Positions 10,283 through 22,106 are shown, counted from the stretch's first letter. The stretch: 64,000 nucleotides of DNA from Hysterangium stoloniferum (GCA_015178975.1 WHVD01000150.1:1-64000); one strand, 5' to 3'. A program made the numbers and translations. Notes: generated by a model not told the origin, from the letters alone.

Positions 10283-13200
10283 TTACAATAAAGGTATGTC
10301 CAGCTGATTCCGCTCTGCCTGCACCCAGTCCGTAATTAACACTTGTACGACACCGGACAGTATTTCCCGAACCATGTTGTCGTCAGGACCATTCCCTTCA
10401 AGATAGTATTTGATCTATAGCAATGATGAGAAATAGGGTAGTTTTCTAAGGATTCTCCTTACCTTCGGTTCAGTACCGCTCGTGCTGAAACACATAGATG
10501 TTCATAGAAACCCACACTTAAAACGGTTGATCTTACCGTAGAGTCAGTGTAATTGATCCTTCTCCCGAAGTAGACTCTGCGCGAAACTGTATCATATGCC
10601 CAGAAGATAAAGGCAGAGCTGGCAGACAAGTCGGTGGCCGTCCACTGTCGTACTCATATCCCTTGGTCAAGTCACGTATCCACACTATAGGTAAACCGCC
10701 AATTTCCCGGGGGTAATTGTGGTCCTTCTTTATGGTCTTTAACGTAGAATATGAGCACTGTTGGCAAGGCAAGAGTTCAATGACATCTCATACCTCGGCG
10801 TTGTAGTTTCTCAGTCTCGAAAAGATGCTATCGATTGTGGCTGGTGAGCGACAAATGAAATAACTATTTCGTGTCTACATTGATTGATCTCATACTTAAT
10901 ATAGTCGTTCGAAACGGGATCGGCTTACCTCAAAATACCCATATCTGTGAGCAATATCTCATTAACTGTTCGAGAATTATCATAGGGGAACGTACTTGGA
11001 ATACAGATCAAATAAATATTTTGCAACAGTCGATCCTCGACGATGCAGATCTGCCGCCAGCTCGGCGAAAAAAACCTTTCATTTTGTAATACCATTAATT
11101 ATACCAAGGCGGAAAGAAACACCTACCGTTGCAGAAATACCGTCCTTGTCGCGAATCACAGAGCCAATCATAAAGCCAATGGCTTCCTCGTATGCAAAAG
11201 GAACCTCCAAAACAACTATAAGAAAGCTTGATGTCAAGATGTGAGAAAGCGTTTACATCGTAACCTTCCATGGTCAGATCAAGAGCAGTATTTCCGATGT
11301 ATTTGAAACCTGAAAAATAAGGAAGAAGAGGAAACAAATATGGTGCAGTTAGATTGAGCGTCAAAAGTAGAGGCTAACCTGTCAAACAGTCTATGAATTT
11401 AAATCCTTCCTTCTTTGCCATGGCCGCTAACATCTTCGAACTGACCGTAGAGGCGACCATAGCTAATTTGTCTGATAAATGTCCTTAATATAATGCATAA
11501 TGTAGGACAACAACTAGGGTCACTTAATGGTTTCCCAGATGCTTTATATAACTACACAATTGTCTGTAAACACCGTGAGGACCGAAATATATCAAAAGGA
11601 AGCATACATCAAATATCCGAGCAGCAAACACTATTCCCAACATGTCCCCCGAAAATACTTTCCATTCCCCGCCCACACTGGAGTAGTACCGTCAATTCTA
11701 TAAACTGCAAATGTGATATAACTTGCCATTTTTCCGCAGCAGTGAATCTATCTGCATCTGGGTCCTGCGCCAATACGTAATTAGCGTTCATCTTATTCCC
11801 ATCCTCAAGAGCAATATCCTAGAAATAAAGAAATTACAACATGACCAGTGACAAAAGCTCAACAGGCTGACGAGTGCCCCTGTGTCATCATCACATAATG
11901 CCTTTTGGAAATGCCTGTGAAACAACATACCTTTCTCCTCTGGATTAGGAAATTTCACCGTCGGGAAATTTGGGTCTGGTTGTTTTTGACGCTCCACCGC
12001 AATAAATGGAGGAAAACCAAAGGCTTCGAATGCCATTGCCACATAGTCATGGCCAACACCGTGCATTGGTGTGCTAATAAATTTGAGGGGAGCAGACGAG
12101 TTCAGTTCCCTGGTAAGGTGGTATCAGTAACAATCACAATAAACGGAAAAGGCCCTACTTCGAAACGGACATGCCTGCTAAATAGGAAAAATAAGTAGAT
12201 TTCATCTTCTCGGTCTTGTCATGTACGAGCGACGAGCCCTCGAAGGTCTGCATGTCCCATACACGCGGCTCCAAATTCTCATTGATTGCTTGGGCGATAC
12301 CTTCGTCGTGCGGGGCGATAATCTATATGCATCATTGATTATTCGATTTCGGGGCTTAACTTTGCAGGTAGCAAGTTACCTGTACAGCATTCTCCCAATA
12401 GACCTTATAGCCATTGTCATCCCTGGGGTTGTGGCTGGCTACATGGCGAATGGAATTCTACGAGTGTCCCAGTAATAAACATGAAACCGACCTGTGATCA
12501 TGATTCCACAGGACGCCCCCAACATAGAGACACTAAATGGCACACTGATAATGAAAGGTTAGATATACCGTCTGTAAGGTTTATCCTGAGCTTTGCGCAC
12601 AGAGGTGTGTGTACGAGACCGACGAGGGGATAAACATTGAAACCGAAGCTCAGAAAAGCGGCAGTAGTGAGCATTGCCCAATGCTTTGAATTATGCCTAT
12701 GATCATGTCCTAAATGAGAGTCATAAGGCAGGAAAGATGGATGGCGCGGGATTATCGCGTTGACAATGACCCTTATTCGACATACCGATAACGACACCTT
12801 TCGTTTTTGCTTCGGGAATTTCTCTCAGAACATATGCAGCGAGACCCTATAAGAAATAATGCTCCGTTCAGCTTCATATGAACAAGCATCTATCTCACTT
12901 GAGATGCTTGTATGACAATTAAACTGTTCATACGGGAGAAACCTGCTTCCATGCGAGCACGCAAACGTGAATCACAATCCAAATTCAATTAGTTAGTTCT
13001 CTGAAACCATTAGCTACTCATCTGCCGTTCCAAAATCTATCCTTTTCCTTCAGGAAATTGTGTTCCAGGCATTAGGTCGGCACTAGCGAAGTGAGGGTAT
13101 GTCAGACACAAACCTTAGTCGATCTTCCAAGGCAGATATGTCCTGTTTTTCCCAAAGGCGTTGTATTTCATTTCGGGTAGTTTCCTCCTACACAGTAAGG

Positions 13201-13296
13201 GATTATGTCTGGGGAGGCATATAGTATCATCACACTCGATACCTTATCCAATCGCAGCCAGTCATTCACGAGATCCTCTATAGTTGCTTTCGACAT
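10283..13296 (-). CDS. Phosphoglucomutase / phosphopentomutase, PGM2 family
   Basis: Known role: moves phosphate between C1 and C6 of glucose, or C1 and C5 of ribose, through a phosphoserine; cytosolic. Seen: Met start MSKATIEDLVNDWLRLDK at 13296; substrate entry RIDFGTAGLRARMEAGF; catalytic serine loop TASHNPRDDNGYK near 12433; DPDADRFTAAEK metal loop near 11745; MHGVGHDYVAMAFEAFGF near 12060; GYEYDSGRPP near 10645; TSGTEPK phosphate-binding motif near 10465; stop at 10283. This order fits PGM2/Prm15 enzymes rather than classic Pgm1. At least 16 short introns can be placed by frame and homology. Two are non-canonical (AT-AC 12967-13021; GC-AG 11678-11726), and one exon has only 8 nt (11872-11879). 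All expected active-site parts are present, so it looks functional. Its promoter must lie in the 349 bp before it. Confidence 0.9.
11678..11726 (-). other. GC-AG intron in the PGM2-like gene
   Basis: The 49-nt intron begins GCAAGT, the standard GC donor, and ends CTCCAG. Joining its flanks keeps the frame from DPDADRFTAAEK into GGEWKVFSGDMLG, as expected for the family. A nearby GT donor would shift the frame. Confidence 0.75.
11872..11879 (-). other. 8-nt microexon of the PGM2-like gene
   Basis: GGGCACTC lies between a 51-nt GTATGT...CAG intron and a 53-nt GTCAGC...TAG intron. With it, the protein reads PEEKG-AL-DIALEDGNKM, the family pattern. Without it the frame is lost. Confidence 0.7.
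12967..13021 (-). other. AT-AC intron in the PGM2-like gene
   Basis: This is a 55-nt intron with first bases ATGAGT and last bases TTCAC, and a CTAAC branch sequence 24-30 nt before the end. Splicing at these borders joins RIDFGTAG to LRARMEAGF in frame. No GT-AG pair nearby gives that join. The donor looks like GTGAGT with one change, so it resembles U2-type rather than U12-type AT-AC introns. Confidence 0.65.
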
Positions 13297-13645
13297 GTTA
13301 TATGGATTGCGATAGTAAGGGGGACTTATTCATCAATAACATAATTATTATGCGTTTCTACTGATATTGTCACAGGAAACTCACAATTGACAGATGGTAA
13401 AGTACTGAGAAAGATTTTACCTGGCAAGCGCCGGCCCGGGGAAGTACCGAGACTTGCTGAGAAGATTATATATATTTCGTTTGTACATAGAAGTCCTGCC
13501 AGCTATGTAGAATTGGGAATATATAGCCGATGGTGAGAGTCGTAGAGTTATTAATACAGGAAATATGCGAGTATACAAGGGTGACAGTGACGAAAGCAAG
13601 AGCAAGGTGAAAAATACCACAAAACAACTGCTATGAGGGAGTATA
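13297..13645 (-). promoter_or_regulatory. Presumed promoter of the PGM2-like gene / 3' UTR of the regulator gene
   Basis: This is the only space between the stop of the Zn2Cys6 gene and the start of the PGM2-like gene, both on the minus strand. It contains TATATATTTC-type AT stretches near 13470. The role is inferred from position only. Confidence 0.35.
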
Positions 13646-16600
13646 TTAATATGGAAGACCTAACTGTTCCATATAATTTTGCCAAGCTGCGTATTGGCTC
13701 TGTGAGGGTGGTTGATGAATATCTGACTGCTCTTGTTGAGCAGAAGTACTGATTCGATCATATCCCGGCATGGCGGCAGCGAGGGCAGATGAACTGCTGG
13801 AATTGACGCTTGGTACATATGAATACTCAGAATAAGCATGACTATGACTAGTCGCAGTCACAGGGGTGTGCTGCGATTGATGATGGTATAAATTGGCGTG
13901 CTGTCATACAATTTGACATGAATGACGGAATGGAATTGAAAGTATCAACATACAATGGCATTGTCGTGTGCGATGCTGCTTGGACGGGGTAGAGGTGACT
14001 GGGCGAGGTACTGAACCAATGATGGATGCACACTGTCGAGATGATTGGTAGGGGGTAACTGTAGAACCATTCCTGGTGATGTTGGATAGACAAGCTCGTA
14101 TTTGTGGGTGGCAGTTCCAGCAGATTGGGACAAAGGTACGCTTTGGGGAGGTGAAGCTACCAGGTTCGTTTTTCCACCCAAGATACTCAATTCCTCATCA
14201 TCATGCTCTACTGGTAGGTGCCTTTTGGAGGCCAACGAAGCTGGATGCTGTCCATTTCGGTAGGGAGCATAAGCGGCGTGTGCTTTGTCACGCAACCTAG
14301 TCATAATGGGCTAGAAGTATTGATTATATGATGATACTTAAACATTCATATACAGAGTCCTTACCAAAGCCTTTGCAGCGGGTGCACATTCCGACACGGC
14401 TCTGCTAAATAAATCATACGCTAGGTCGAGTTGCCCTAATGCGAATGGTGCATATGACGATCTTGTGGCTCGAGTGATCATTAGACAGAGAGCAATCTAG
14501 ATAAATCAGTGAGTTACGAAGCAGTGTCATGTTGAATGATTCCTACCGAAGCCGAAAATCCATTGGACCAGAAGAGTCCGTAGCGGCACGATAAACTTGG
14601 ATGTTGAGTGTATACATTATGTAAAGCAAGAACAATATAGCAAGCGCTTCGATATGTTGCGAGGACAGAAGGAGCAAACTTCGATTGCATTGGGTCAGCT
14701 TTCTCGCTGAGAGCCTGAGCAAAAAATCCACGGTGTAGGAGCAAGATAACTAACGATACACCGCGTAAGTCAAAGCCAAATTGCACACAGATGAGATATG
14801 CTTGCCTGTGTAGCGTCCCTGCACTAACAACCACCGTTGCATTGTCAGACTAACAGATTCAGGCTGAGTTGACTGGTACGGCAAACCGTTTGCCAGCGCT
14901 TCGACATCTGCAGGCATATCATATGAGTGAATATCACGATCAAGTTCCAGTATGTCCGCATAGGAAGGCGTTTGTGGATCTAACGCCATCTGTAAGACGC
15001 GGTTGACATGCCTGGCCAGACCATGCTTCCATGTATGCCAAACATGCACTAGATCAATCTCGTAAGTCTGACATAAGAGATATAGAGCAGAAAGCCACCA
15101 ACATTCTGGATTTTTCTGTGCCCGTTGTGATGCTGCAGGCGGTTTGCAATCAAGTTGCGAGAAATGTATTGTGGCCGGTCGTCCTAACCCAAGACTCTAC
15201 AGGAGATCCATCAGTACCGACACACATGCACACACATGTAGTATACCATCCAACCATCCAGTGTGACAAGTTCCCAAAAAACCTTACGTCGTGCTTCTCC
15301 ATGAGATCTCTTGTCTTCAGCGTCCCAATATTCCAGGTCGCGATCTAGGAATAAGATGTTAATTATTGAGGATGCATGAAAGATGAGACTCACGAAGGCC
15401 AAGCTATTGGTTGTTGGCCCGTTATGAAATGCTTGAGAGAAACAACTAAGACTCACCATCTCAGCCAACTGAAGTCAAAACGTCAGTCAACGAATAACAT
15501 ATAGAAAATGGGTTAACCTTGCAGTTAAGTCCCTGTAAAGCCCATCCGGTGCTTGCAGCCTCCTTTCGATTGACCAATACCAAATAAAAACCGATAAGGA
15601 ACTACCAGAAGTCAAAATTGGAATCTCCTCATAGTATCAGTTAGAATCACATACCATAGCCTGTATGACAGGGAGTGTGGGCTCTAAAATATCATATGTC
15701 AATTACGTCGATAGGCACTTTGTTATATCACAGTACTAGACAAAGATTGATATACCTTGCAAAAAGGGAGATGCCGCAAGTGATGCTCGGGCAAGTTGGT
15801 GCAATTGTTCAGCATAGGCTGAATACGGTGCGCGATTAATATCCGTAAGCACTCCGTGTGAGAGCACGGCGAAGAACAGCGCGAGCCGGTGGGGAAGAAT
15901 GCCTTCTGGGTCATTTATGTTTTCATACACGTGTTTTAATATCTCTTCCTCAAATTGCGGCCTAGGACAAGGCTCATATCTGAAATCTATTAAAGAGATA
16001 GTCCAAGCAATTGTAAGAAACGATACTTACATCCAAGCTGAATTGGAGAAGTACACATCCACCATAGACCAAGTCTCGCTTATGGGCGGAACGAATTCTA
16101 GGATTACTTGAATCAATGGAAAGTCTTGTGAAGAGGACCCGAATGGGAATGCTTGGCTGAGGTGAAGGATGTCGGGTGGTAGTAAATTTTGAACCTCAGA
16201 AGTGTCAGGTAATGGTGGATCACTTTCATCCTGAAACAGCTGGGTGTAAATAACCTACTCATGATACTCCACTGGAAGGTTAAAAATACCTTAACGAAAT
16301 GCTGTGAGAGGCATCAATAATGAAAGTTGGTCAGAATGGCAGAACAAGAGACGAACCTCTGTCCGAGCGGTTTGGCCGAAGAATCTGGAATGACCATCTG
16401 CCCCAATTTTAAGTGTACCGAACGCGTCCAGTAAAGTGGGGAATGCATCTTTGTCCTTTGGCGGAGGCTCTGGCATTGGGTCTTTCGGAGGAGAGTTCAT
16501 ATCGTTCTTAAATTCAATGGGCACTTTTATGAGGAGAAGATCCTCTCGTAGAAGGGGGTGTGGTTCGGTGGAGGATGTTGATGCGGCAATCGCATTTTCT

Positions 16601-17156
16601 AGCTGTCGTATTCGCTCGCTCATGTCCACGATTTTTGCATGGAGCTCCTCGGTGTTGGCCAGGACGAATCGGGTGCCCTTTGTCATCAGCGCACCTATTG
16701 AATATTGTCATAACCATCAGAGGGAGTCGTTCTCAGACACCATACCTTCGGGGCAGATGGCTAAGGATCCGAAGTAACAGTTTAGCCATGCAAATCAGGA
16801 TTATTCAATCCAGGCAAATCCCGCACCTGCGCAACCTCTTTTCCGACAGGATTCGCAAGGAAATACTCTGTCGCATCTGTATAATAACGGTATAAATGGT
16901 ATAACTGAGCCACAGTGAAAATCTATCGCACCGGAGCTGAACAAGATAGGTTGTTATGTTACGTCTATAAACATGCAAGATATGATTGGGAACAGAACAT
17001 ACCTTTAAACGTCGACATTCTAAGAGAGGTTCAGGAAGGTGAAACGCAGCTATATAATGAGTACGTACCTGCACAACTCAGCTGATTTCTACGGCGTTTA
17101 GTTTCTTTCTTGCCCTCCTCACCTGGCAAAGGCTGGACGGTTGAGGGGTTCGACAT
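13646..17156 (-). CDS. Zn2Cys6 fungal transcription factor
   Basis: Start ATG at 17156 (MSNPSTVQPLPGEEGKK). A Lys/Arg-rich lead then meets a zinc cluster SCAECRRLKLRCDR - VFPCESCRKRGCAAICP spread over several tiny exons at about 17075-16690. After it come a linker, a leucine-containing coiled coil (ELHAKIVDMSERIRQLENAI near 16640) and the fungal regulatory middle-homology region: PHRLALFFAVL near 15880 and FWELVTLDGWMVYY near 15270, typical of PF04082. The C-terminus is Ser/Gln-rich and ends QLGLPY at 13648. Family members bind CGG-type sites as dimers in the nucleus; the targets here are unknown. Gene size with about 50-70-nt introns suggests a protein near 800 aa. No break was seen. A 17-nt and a 5-nt exon lie in the zinc cluster. 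Confidence 0.88.
16932..16936 (-). other. 5-nt microexon in the zinc cluster of the regulator
   Basis: CTCCG sits between a 66-nt GTATGT...TTCAG intron and a 55-nt GTGCGA...ACAG intron. Included, it yields RRLK-LR-CDRVFPC, the conserved spacing of this family. An extended exon reading CTCCGGTGCGAT would lead into sequence with no GT donor in the right phase. Confidence 0.6.
17003..17019 (-). other. 17-nt microexon in the zinc cluster of the regulator
   Basis: This exon starts AATGTCGACG, ends AAAG and codes ECRRLK. It is flanked by a GTACGT...TTAG intron and a GTATGT...TTCAG intron. It supplies the second cysteine of the cluster. Confidence 0.7.
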
Positions 17157-17829
17157 GGGGGGCGAGAATCCTCTGTGGAAGCTGAAGCCACGCCGGAAGC
17201 AAATTAGTCAAAGGAAAGATAGGTGGGTGCTTCTAGCACCTGTTGATAAAAGAGATAAGTAGGGAACGGGGATTTGGTTGAGGGACGCTTCAGCATCAAT
17301 TAGCCGTACGCGTTAGAGCTCCAGTTGGACGGCTCTGCGGAAGGGCTGTGCACGGCTTGTCATCCCAATACCTGTTGCCGAGATATACACAAGTTGTTTG
17401 CATTAATTAATATTATAGGTACTTTATACTCGTCTACCTTTATAATGTACTGTCAATGGACTGTCAAAGACCTTTAGAACCTTTCTCACAAATTGGCAAG
17501 TTTGCGTATCTATCGTTAAATCTTAACTACTGATAGTTACTCAAAACAAACAAACATCAATTGCACCCAACGACCCATAAATTTCCAGTTTGTGATTTTA
17601 TGATCGTCAAACAGGCACCCAAGCGGCCAATGATGGAATTCGAACCAATTAGCCTCGTTATTATTATTCTGTTGCGAAATGAATCAGATAGGCTCAGAAC
17701 ACATTAAATTCTCACATACCCACACAATCACATGAAACCAAGCCTTAGTAGTTTGATATTATAGCCCACATTGATAATAATCTGACATTTACAAGGTGAT
17801 CTTTGTCCCTGAGCTCTTTCAATCCAACT
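17157..17829. promoter_or_regulatory. Intergenic, presumed promoter of the Zn2Cys6 gene
   Basis: About 670 bp between two minus-strand genes. No coding signal and no repeat recognised. It contains the regulator's 5' UTR and promoter by position, and the 3' end of the upstream gene. Confidence 0.4.
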
Positions 17830-18479
17830 TCATTGTTCGCTAGCCTGCAGGAAGAGCACCTGATCTCGACTTCGTTTGGTATCTTGCTGCCAGAGCCGCA
17901 CATTATCTATCTGATACATTATGTCACCGATTGCTGATGATGAGAGAAACGAATCAGCAGCAGGCGGATGAGGGAGCAAAAGCGAAAGCAACGAGTTCGC
18001 CCCTTCAGCTAGAACCGAATCAAGGGAACAATTCTTGTGACGGCATTCGGAAGACTTGTCAACAAGCGCCGGAGCAAAAGAAGGACGTCGGAATCTGTAT
18101 GTCAAACTGCTGCCAGGCGACACAGGCTTGAATACATATCACTGTCGATTTAATTCATTATGTCCAACTATCATAGCATTGTCTTCTTGCACCAATTCCC
18201 ACAACTTGTCGAAACCGATTCTTTGCTATTGATGCGGACCAATGCTAATAAGGACGTTTTGAAGAAGATTGGTCGAATGCCTCCATACCTCGTTGTCTCT
18301 GCGAAGGAACCTTTCTGTCCATAATTCAATTTATCCGTCGTTCGTTTACACAACTTAGCTGACTGCTCCAGTTCTTTGTAACAATACGTCTTTATCTCGA
18401 CCGACAGGTCGGATGTAATAGGAACGAAATTTTCACCAGTACTTGGAGGGAGGGGGCCATCGGAAGCGATAATGTTCAT
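17830..18479 (-). CDS. Uncharacterised 177-aa protein
   Basis: Three exons with canonical GT-AG introns at 18221-18288 and 18095-18142 give 534 coding bases without a stop, 177 aa. Start ATG at 18479 (MNIIASDGPLPPSTGENF). The N-terminal half is helical and charged (SVEIKTYCYKELEQSAKLC). A Leu/Trp-rich patch, FDKLWELVQEDN, follows at the start of exon 2. The C-terminal half is Ser/Leu-rich and ends LFLQASEQ. No signal peptide or membrane span. The pattern would suit a small subunit of a larger complex, but I do not recognise the family and give no function. It is co-oriented with the regulator gene downstream. Confidence 0.6.
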
Positions 18480-19200
18480 GGAAGGACATGGTATAGGCAA
18501 GTTCCATTTTAGCTGCTTTGACGGTTCTGTGTGTGGCAGGGAAGAATCCTGTCTGTTGCTGTTGAGAGACCACAGTCATGAACTTAGGATTAAGGAAGAA
18601 GGTAAGGGTATTCGAGCTGTGGAAGTGTGAAGAAAAAGACGATGCGATTTCAAGTTGGAACGCTTACTACCAATCTCAGAGGTATTTCGTCCTTACTACC
18701 AGTTACGCTCTATTGCTGGTGGCCGCGTCGATGATGCTACAGCATTTCTCATCAATCCAAACATCGACTTGTAGATATGGAAACTCCCTCGTCGATTACC
18801 GACTCATCTCTGCCCATTTGTATGGTCTCAGGTGTCGGACGATGAAAAAACGGCAGATACCGGGGCGGTTATAAACATCCAAAATTGGAAATGTCTTGAC
18901 CTTTGTCTTGGCAACTCGGTAAATTAAACTACTATCACGGCCAATTGTCCCAGCAGTTGCAAGTCGAAAAATATGTAGTGCCTGGGTGACTTTTGCAACC
19001 GTTCCCAGATGGCAGTTGGACAGATGGTCTGGATCGAGCGGTCTTGAACCCGCCAGCTATCAAACGGTTCTTAGGTTCATTTCAACGACTTTCCTTACCG
19101 TTGCGGTTTGTGGATGGAGGCGTTCCTTTTCAAATTGCTTGTTTTATAATAATAATATTGTGAAACATTAAATCTTGTTTACTCTGTGACTATCCAGGCT
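18480..19200. other. Intergenic region with no supported gene
   Basis: A plus-strand frame at 18578-18874 is open for 98 codons and has one hydrophobic stretch (ALLLVAASMML) but no recognisable homology. I do not call it a gene. The right part borders the repeat block. Confidence 0.4.
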
Positions 19201-19802
19201 CATGATGGATACCATTATGAGTATGCTAAAAGTAAATGGTGTACAATCACAGCATTTTAGGGTCCCAGGCCAGCTGTTATAATTAATAGTACAAGCCATA
19301 ATGGATCTATTCCTGTGAGGAAAGATAGTCATTCCCTAAATAATTGCTGTAAGTTATGCCCAATCTTACAGTTTGGAGCATCCACTTTGTTGGAATGTGT
19401 ACATCATGAACAACAGATTCCGAGATCAGCATCTATTTTTAGGACATAAGATTGAGGATACACAAAAAGAACACTTTGTCCCTTTGTTCCTCAATTCCTT
19501 TTGTCCCACATATTGCCATTGTTCTCTATATGATATTTAAACTATGTAGTCACACTATCTACACCTTAATCCATTATACACTAATACAAGTGTGAGAGTG
19601 TCAGGGCAATACATATATATAATATATAGTTGCCATTTATTTTATTTACATAAGTTTATTATATTTTTCTACATTTTTTTCTATTATTTTATAAGGTGCA
19701 TATATGCACCTACACATAGATACAGGTGCAAACACAATTATGTAATCACACCACCATCGAAAGGCCGCACCGCTATCGCAAAGTTGTCACATGGCCGTAT
19801 CT
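19201..19802. other. AT-rich non-coding sequence
   Basis: No gene seen. Long AT runs occur at 19600-19700. This is probably old repeat DNA at the edge of the block. Confidence 0.4.
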
Positions 19803-19932
19803 GTCATCATTGTGAGGTCGCCGCAACTGTTGTCGTCGCAAGGACGTTGTAGCCGTTGTCATCGTGAGGTCACCACAACTGTTGTCATTGCAAAGCCATC
19901 GCAGCCATTGTCATCGCAAGGTCACTGCTGCT
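19803..19932 (+). repeat. 26-bp minisatellite, 5 units
   Basis: Units of exactly 26 bp begin at 19803, 19829, 19855, 19881 and 19907. Each follows the plan GTTGTCATCG-AAGGTC-C-GCAGCC with scattered changes. The array lies just before a solo LTR. Confidence 0.75.
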
Positions 19933-19959
19933 GCCCATAGCCTGGTTAACATGAAGCAC

Positions 19960-20558
19960 TGTGAAGAGTGGTGGAAGTTCTAACCATTCTATATATGAAG
20001 AATATCGACCGTTTAGGTACAACACAAAGATGTATTGACTACTTAGTTCAATATGGTTGAGTGAAATAGCTATTTAAAGTAGAGTAGAGAGCTAAAATGA
20101 GTAAAGAGAATCGACTGTGAAGTACAATTCCAAATGACTGCTCGAGTGTAGAAAAGAGTAACGAGAGAGTCAAATAATAGAGTAGTGTGGATGTAGTCTA
20201 CACAGATTGCGATATAGATGGAGTTTCGACTGGTACAGTTCGAAACTCTGATTGCATAGATAGTTAAAGCCCGTCTGTGACGGTCGAGACGATACCTCAA
20301 TCACAACTTACAGGACACTAACTGGTGTCTGGGTAAGTCATGGTTGTGGGGTAAAAGTGTCTGAGTTCTAACTACGGGCGCTAGAATACATAAGTCTGGT
20401 GTGTATGCACCCACAAGAGTCGATGTACCACATACATAGGTCATCGAACTAAATATAAGTGTATAATAAAATAGAGAGAAAGTAGAAATAATAATGGAAA
20501 TATAGTATGAACTCATCCAGACTATATTTCCTGAGTATATTTCACCGTACCTCTCATA
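19960..20558 (-). repeat. Solo LTR of the element 2 family
   Basis: This is the reverse of the LTRs at 24173-24802 and 35645-36274. It starts TGTGAAGAGTGGTGGAAGTTC and ends with ACCTCTCATA. It is diverged from both, with small deletions (599 versus 630 bp). I find no matching 5-bp flanks (AGCAC left, ACTGT right), so it is old or rearranged. Confidence 0.85.
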
Positions 20559-20560
20559 AC

Positions 20561-20760
20561 TGTCACCAACATACAAGCTCAAATTTCGATAATATTCAAT
20601 TTAATATTTCTTCGACATTTCTTTGACATTCCTTCAACTTTCCAACTCAACTTTCAACTCAACTTCTGAATTGACTTCCAACTCGACTATTCTTTGACAA
20701 TATCAAATATCTTTGACTTGTGTCATATATTTTATCACTTTGTTTCTTTGTTTAACCTTT
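20561..20760 (+). repeat. Fragment of LTR family C (left piece)
   Basis: It opens TGTCACCAAC, followed by repeated TTCAACTC / TTTGACA words typical of the 5' part of LTR family C (23216-23644, 42353-42757). The right piece resumes at 22107-22410, so later insertions appear to have split it. Confidence 0.5.
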
Positions 20761-20827
20761 AAGGGACATTAGTCAAATAGTAGAGGACTGGATCCTTTAA
20801 CTTTGGCTCAAGAGTTTAAGATGTCAT

Positions 20828-21464
20828 TGTTCTGATAACATAAGATTTGCCATGGAAACCAGCAGAGTCATAGATTACATACTAATAAGGTATCTCTAGC
20901 CCTTATAGTATGCAATCTACCCCATCTCCTTGGCTACATATTGAGGGAGATGACTCATTGGTGAGTCATATCAATATGACTATGCAATGAGTTATGACCA
21001 GAGCTATGACTCAGATACATAGTCATAGCTGGTTGGATGACTCTGAAATACACTTATGAGTCAAGTATGGGAAATACTGACTCATTCTCCTAGTCACATT
21101 ACTTAGTAAGCAGGATCCTGGACTAGTATAAATACAGGCTCAAATCATGTATTTAGAAATCATTCAATATCACATCACTTGCTCATTTAGCTACACTTGC
21201 CTACTAGGTCCACACATTGTGCTTAAGTTGAGTACTCTCTTTGCCAATCTGTTGACCGTCTTGTTTCCTTGAGTTGAGCTTTCTCCTCAGAAAAGGGACA
21301 CGGGCACGTAGTTGAATAAAAGTGGATACTGATTTAATTGACAAAACTCCTACATACAGATTAATTTGAATTTGAATTTCCTTTCACAAGCTACACTACT
21401 TAACTCAAGTAAAAAGAGTTTACAAGTATACTAAATAGTAATAATACATTACAACTTGTCTCAG
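20828..21464 (+). repeat. Unclassified repeat, possibly a solo LTR
   Basis: It starts TGTTCTGATAACATAAG and carries a TATA box (AGTATAAATACAGG near 21127) followed by a CT-rich stretch, the layout of an LTR promoter. Only one copy lies in the window, so the family and right border are uncertain. Confidence 0.3.
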
Positions 21465-22106
21465 TGTGAAGAGTCAATAGATTCTTACCGCTTGATGTAC
21501 GAAGAATAGTATTTATTCAACTACTATTATTAAGTATTGACTGTCCAGTACAATACTGTAGATTACTAGACTGATAGTACTAGTAGAGAGATGCACTACA
21601 CATCGCAAGAGCAACTGTACAGTTGCTTGTGACGACAAAGACAGGAGAAAAGAAGAGTTGACCTTTACGGTACAACTAGTAGCTAAAAGTAAGAAAGATA
21701 ATCAGCAAAAGACTGAATATCTGAGGTAGAGATATAACAGCACGAATCGACTATAATGTCGATGAGTGCAAAGACTTGAGAGTGGGACTCGACCTTCGCC
21801 GTTCGAGTCCAAAGATTGTTAGTATGCAAGAAGTCACTACCTTTATAGGTAGCTGAGACGTTACCCTTGACACCTCTCACTATTTGACGTCGAGGTCATT
21901 ACGATGTGGTGTCTGCTGGGTAAAAAGGTGTCTGTCTTTTGGCACCGAGAGCGCCCATAGGTATACACAAGACTTCAAACTAAGAAATATGGGTATGCTC
22001 GAAAGATATAGAGAATTAAAGAAAAGGAATAGAAACTAGATAATAAAGTACTATAATATGTATATTATTCCACAGTCCAATCATGTATATATGCATACCC
22101 TTCACA
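21465..22106 (-). repeat. Solo LTR family 1 with CTCAG target duplication
   Basis: This 642-bp reverse copy of the element 1 LTR starts TGTGAAGAGTCAATAG and ends ATGCATACCCTTCACA. It is flanked by CTCAG at 21460-21464 and CTCAG at 22107-22111. No internal sequence is left. Confidence 0.9.

Noticed and set aside
13417-13620. 67-codon minus-strand frame between the regulator and PGM2 genes
   Set aside because: Lies in the only promoter space of PGM2; no recognisable protein.
18578-18874. 98-codon plus-strand frame with one hydrophobic stretch
   Set aside because: No homology, no intron signals and no conserved start context.
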